Below are positions 5,147-6,353 of a stretch of DNA of 6,353 bases, one piece after another. Below the pieces are notes generated by a model. It was not told the DNA's origin. It searched no databases and was given only the letters and a program-made list of their open reading frames with translations. The stretch comes from an uncultured Phycisphaerae bacterium (lineage in GTDB: Bacteria; Planctomycetota; Phycisphaerae; Phycisphaerales; SM1A02), in assembly GCA_937899935.1 (NCBI GenBank), contig CALCOW010000513.1, positions 1-6,353 on the forward strand, in the 5' to 3' direction. Made by a program: the position numbers and the translations under genes. Numbering within the stretch: position 1 is the first letter of the stretch; each line of letters opens with the position of its first letter.

Positions 5147-6353
5147 ATGCGATCCGTCTCGAAATGGAATGTCCTGGTTCGAAGCCTTGGTCTGGCAGTC
5201 TTATCAATTTCCTTGACGGCTGGTCTTGCCAGCGGGCAAGATCGACCTTCACGAGATGGCCAGCAGAATCGGGGGAATGATCGAGAGCAGAGTGGGCGCC
5301 GGGGCATGGGTAACATGAGTCGAATGGCTAATCTGACGCAGGTCGTTGGTGAAGAAATCTTTCGTCCTACGTATATGGTCAGAGATCTCAATACCTATGC
5401 ACGAACGTTGGATCTCTCGCGTGACCAGCAGTCGATGATCAAGACGCTCATCGAGGACTATGACGCAGCATTTCGTGTCAACGTTGACGAGATCCAGGCC
5501 GAACTCAGTGAGTCTCGCCCTGATCTGGAAAATGACCCCGAGATCATCGAACAGCGAGAGGTCATGCGAGAGCGTTTTCAAGAGATTCGTGCGGACATTG
5601 AAGAAGAGATAGAACGCCAACGTGAAGCCGGTGAAATTGCTGAAGATGATCGAGGGGCTGTGCGAGAGGTATGGCGATCTCGTATGAATGGTATGCGTGA
5701 AGAAATGCAGGCATCAATGTCTGACTTTGTGCAGACAGATCGCTTTAAGACCATGTATGCAGAAGGTTCAAGGATCATTTCAACATGGATTAACTTGCGG
5801 GCGCAACTTGATAGTGAGTTTCAGGCGAATTTAGCACTCCTTCTAAATGAAGATCAACAGGCTATGTTGCCAGCTGCCAATCGAGAAGTGCGTCGCGCCA
5901 ATGCGGCTAGTACTGGTCGTCTTGCAGGCGAAGGCACCAACTTAATCAATGTTCTGCGTGAGGTTGGCATCGATCATGATCATGGTGATGAGACCTTGGT
6001 AGCCTCTGTTGCCACGTACCGTATTGATCTGGACGATGCAATCATAGCCCGCGATCAATTCTTAGTCACGCAAGTGCCATCAATGCTTAACGCGCTTGAG
6101 CGTTCATCGCCGAAGTCGCTACAACGCTTGGTGACCGAGCGTGTCGAGCTTCATGAAGGTGTGCGGAATGTGCACGATCGATACATTGATCTCATTGCAT
6201 CGCAGCTTCCAGAGGAGCAAGCAAGCGAGTTTATGCAAGAGGCATTGCGTGCAGGGTACCCAAGAATTTATTCTCCAATGGGAGCGCAGCGAGCTTTTGA
6301 TGCTGCGAACAAACTGGATAGCCTTGATCCAAACACACGCGAAGCAGTAGCTG
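5147..6353 (+). CDS. Exported, highly charged helical protein, function unknown (3' partial)
   Basis: The frame is open from the ATG at 5147 to the window end, giving at least 402 residues; the stop lies beyond. Residues 1-30 are a signal peptide: basic start (R2, K6, R12), hydrophobic core LGLAVLSISLTAGLA, and likely cleavage after ASG (28-30). A low-complexity Gly/Arg/Gln/Asn-rich linker follows (about 32-60). The remainder is rich in Glu, Arg, Gln and Ala and looks almost wholly alpha-helical, with strongly charged stretches such as ERFQEIRADIEEEIERQRE (142-160) that may form a coiled coil. Related motifs recur: LDLSRDQQSMI (88-98), LLNEDQQAML (232-241) and LPEEQASEF (354-362). These resemble the L-T-x-x-Q motifs of Spy/CpxP-type periplasmic chaperones, but the protein is far longer and homology is not established. 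An Asp/His cluster (DHDHGDE, 276-282) might bind metal. Divergent orientation from the ECF sigma gene makes it a candidate member of that regulon. Confidence 0.88.
   Translation, partial: MRSVSKWNVLVRSLGLAVLSISLTAGLASGQDRPSRDGQQNRGNDREQSGRRGMGNMSRMANLTQVVGEEIFRPTYMVRDLNTYARTLDLSRDQQSMIKTLIEDYDAAFRVNVDEIQAELSESRPDLENDPEIIEQREVMRERFQEIRADIEEEIERQREAGEIAEDDRGAVREVWRSRMNGMREEMQASMSDFVQTDRFKTMYAEGSRIISTWINLRAQLDSEFQANLALLLNEDQQAMLPAANREVRRANAASTGRLAGEGTNLINVLREVGIDHDHGDETLVASVATYRIDLDDAIIARDQFLVTQVPSMLNALERSSPKSLQRLVTERVELHEGVRNVHDRYIDLIASQLPEEQASEFMQEALRAGYPRIYSPMGAQRAFDAANKLDSLDPNTREAVA

Noticed and set aside
5095..5778. Minus-strand open frames of 66-123 codons within the secreted-protein gene
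   Set aside because: They are antisense to a frame with signal peptide, ribosome site and coherent helical composition, and their own products are low-complexity without recognisable domains.

Overview
The window looks like chromosome from a planctomycete-type bacterium, most likely of the Phycisphaerae/Planctomycetia kind. This is inferred from gene style: a multidomain trypsin-like/PDZ protein with a degenerate second protease domain, an ECF sigma factor translationally coupled to a large single-pass membrane protein ending in an EF-hand pair, and a long secreted helical protein. No rRNA or other taxonomic marker is present, so the assignment is tentative. I see no tRNA, rRNA, CRISPR array, insertion sequence or phage gene.

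Layout. Positions 1-2237 (+) hold the 3' part of a secreted-type serine protease; its true start lies before the window. After a 24-bp gap comes a convergent minus-strand cluster, read from right to left: a 15-codon candidate leader ORF (4827-4874), an ECF sigma factor (4270-4830, TTG start), a membrane protein probably acting as its anti-sigma or sensor partner (3035-4273, ATGA overlap with sigma), and an NfsA-type flavin nitroreductase (2262-2993, 41 nt downstream). A 316-bp divergent intergenic region (4831-5146) carries several hairpins, including a terminator-like one, on the plus strand. It leads into a gene for an exported, highly charged helical protein (5147 to beyond the window end) preceded by a clear Shine-Dalgarno sequence.

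Working together. ECF sigma factor, membrane partner with a LolA/RseB-like exported domain, PDZ protease and an exported helical protein with weak Spy/CpxP-like motifs resemble the parts list of an envelope-stress circuit. The nitroreductase would add a redox function. The translational coupling is visible in the sequence; the shared regulon is inference. The most unusual points are the EF-hand tail on a sigma-coupled membrane protein without a zinc anti-sigma motif, the protease second domain split by a PDZ insertion with Cys at the serine position, the leader ORF ending on the sigma start codon (TTGA), and the structured leader of the secreted-protein gene.
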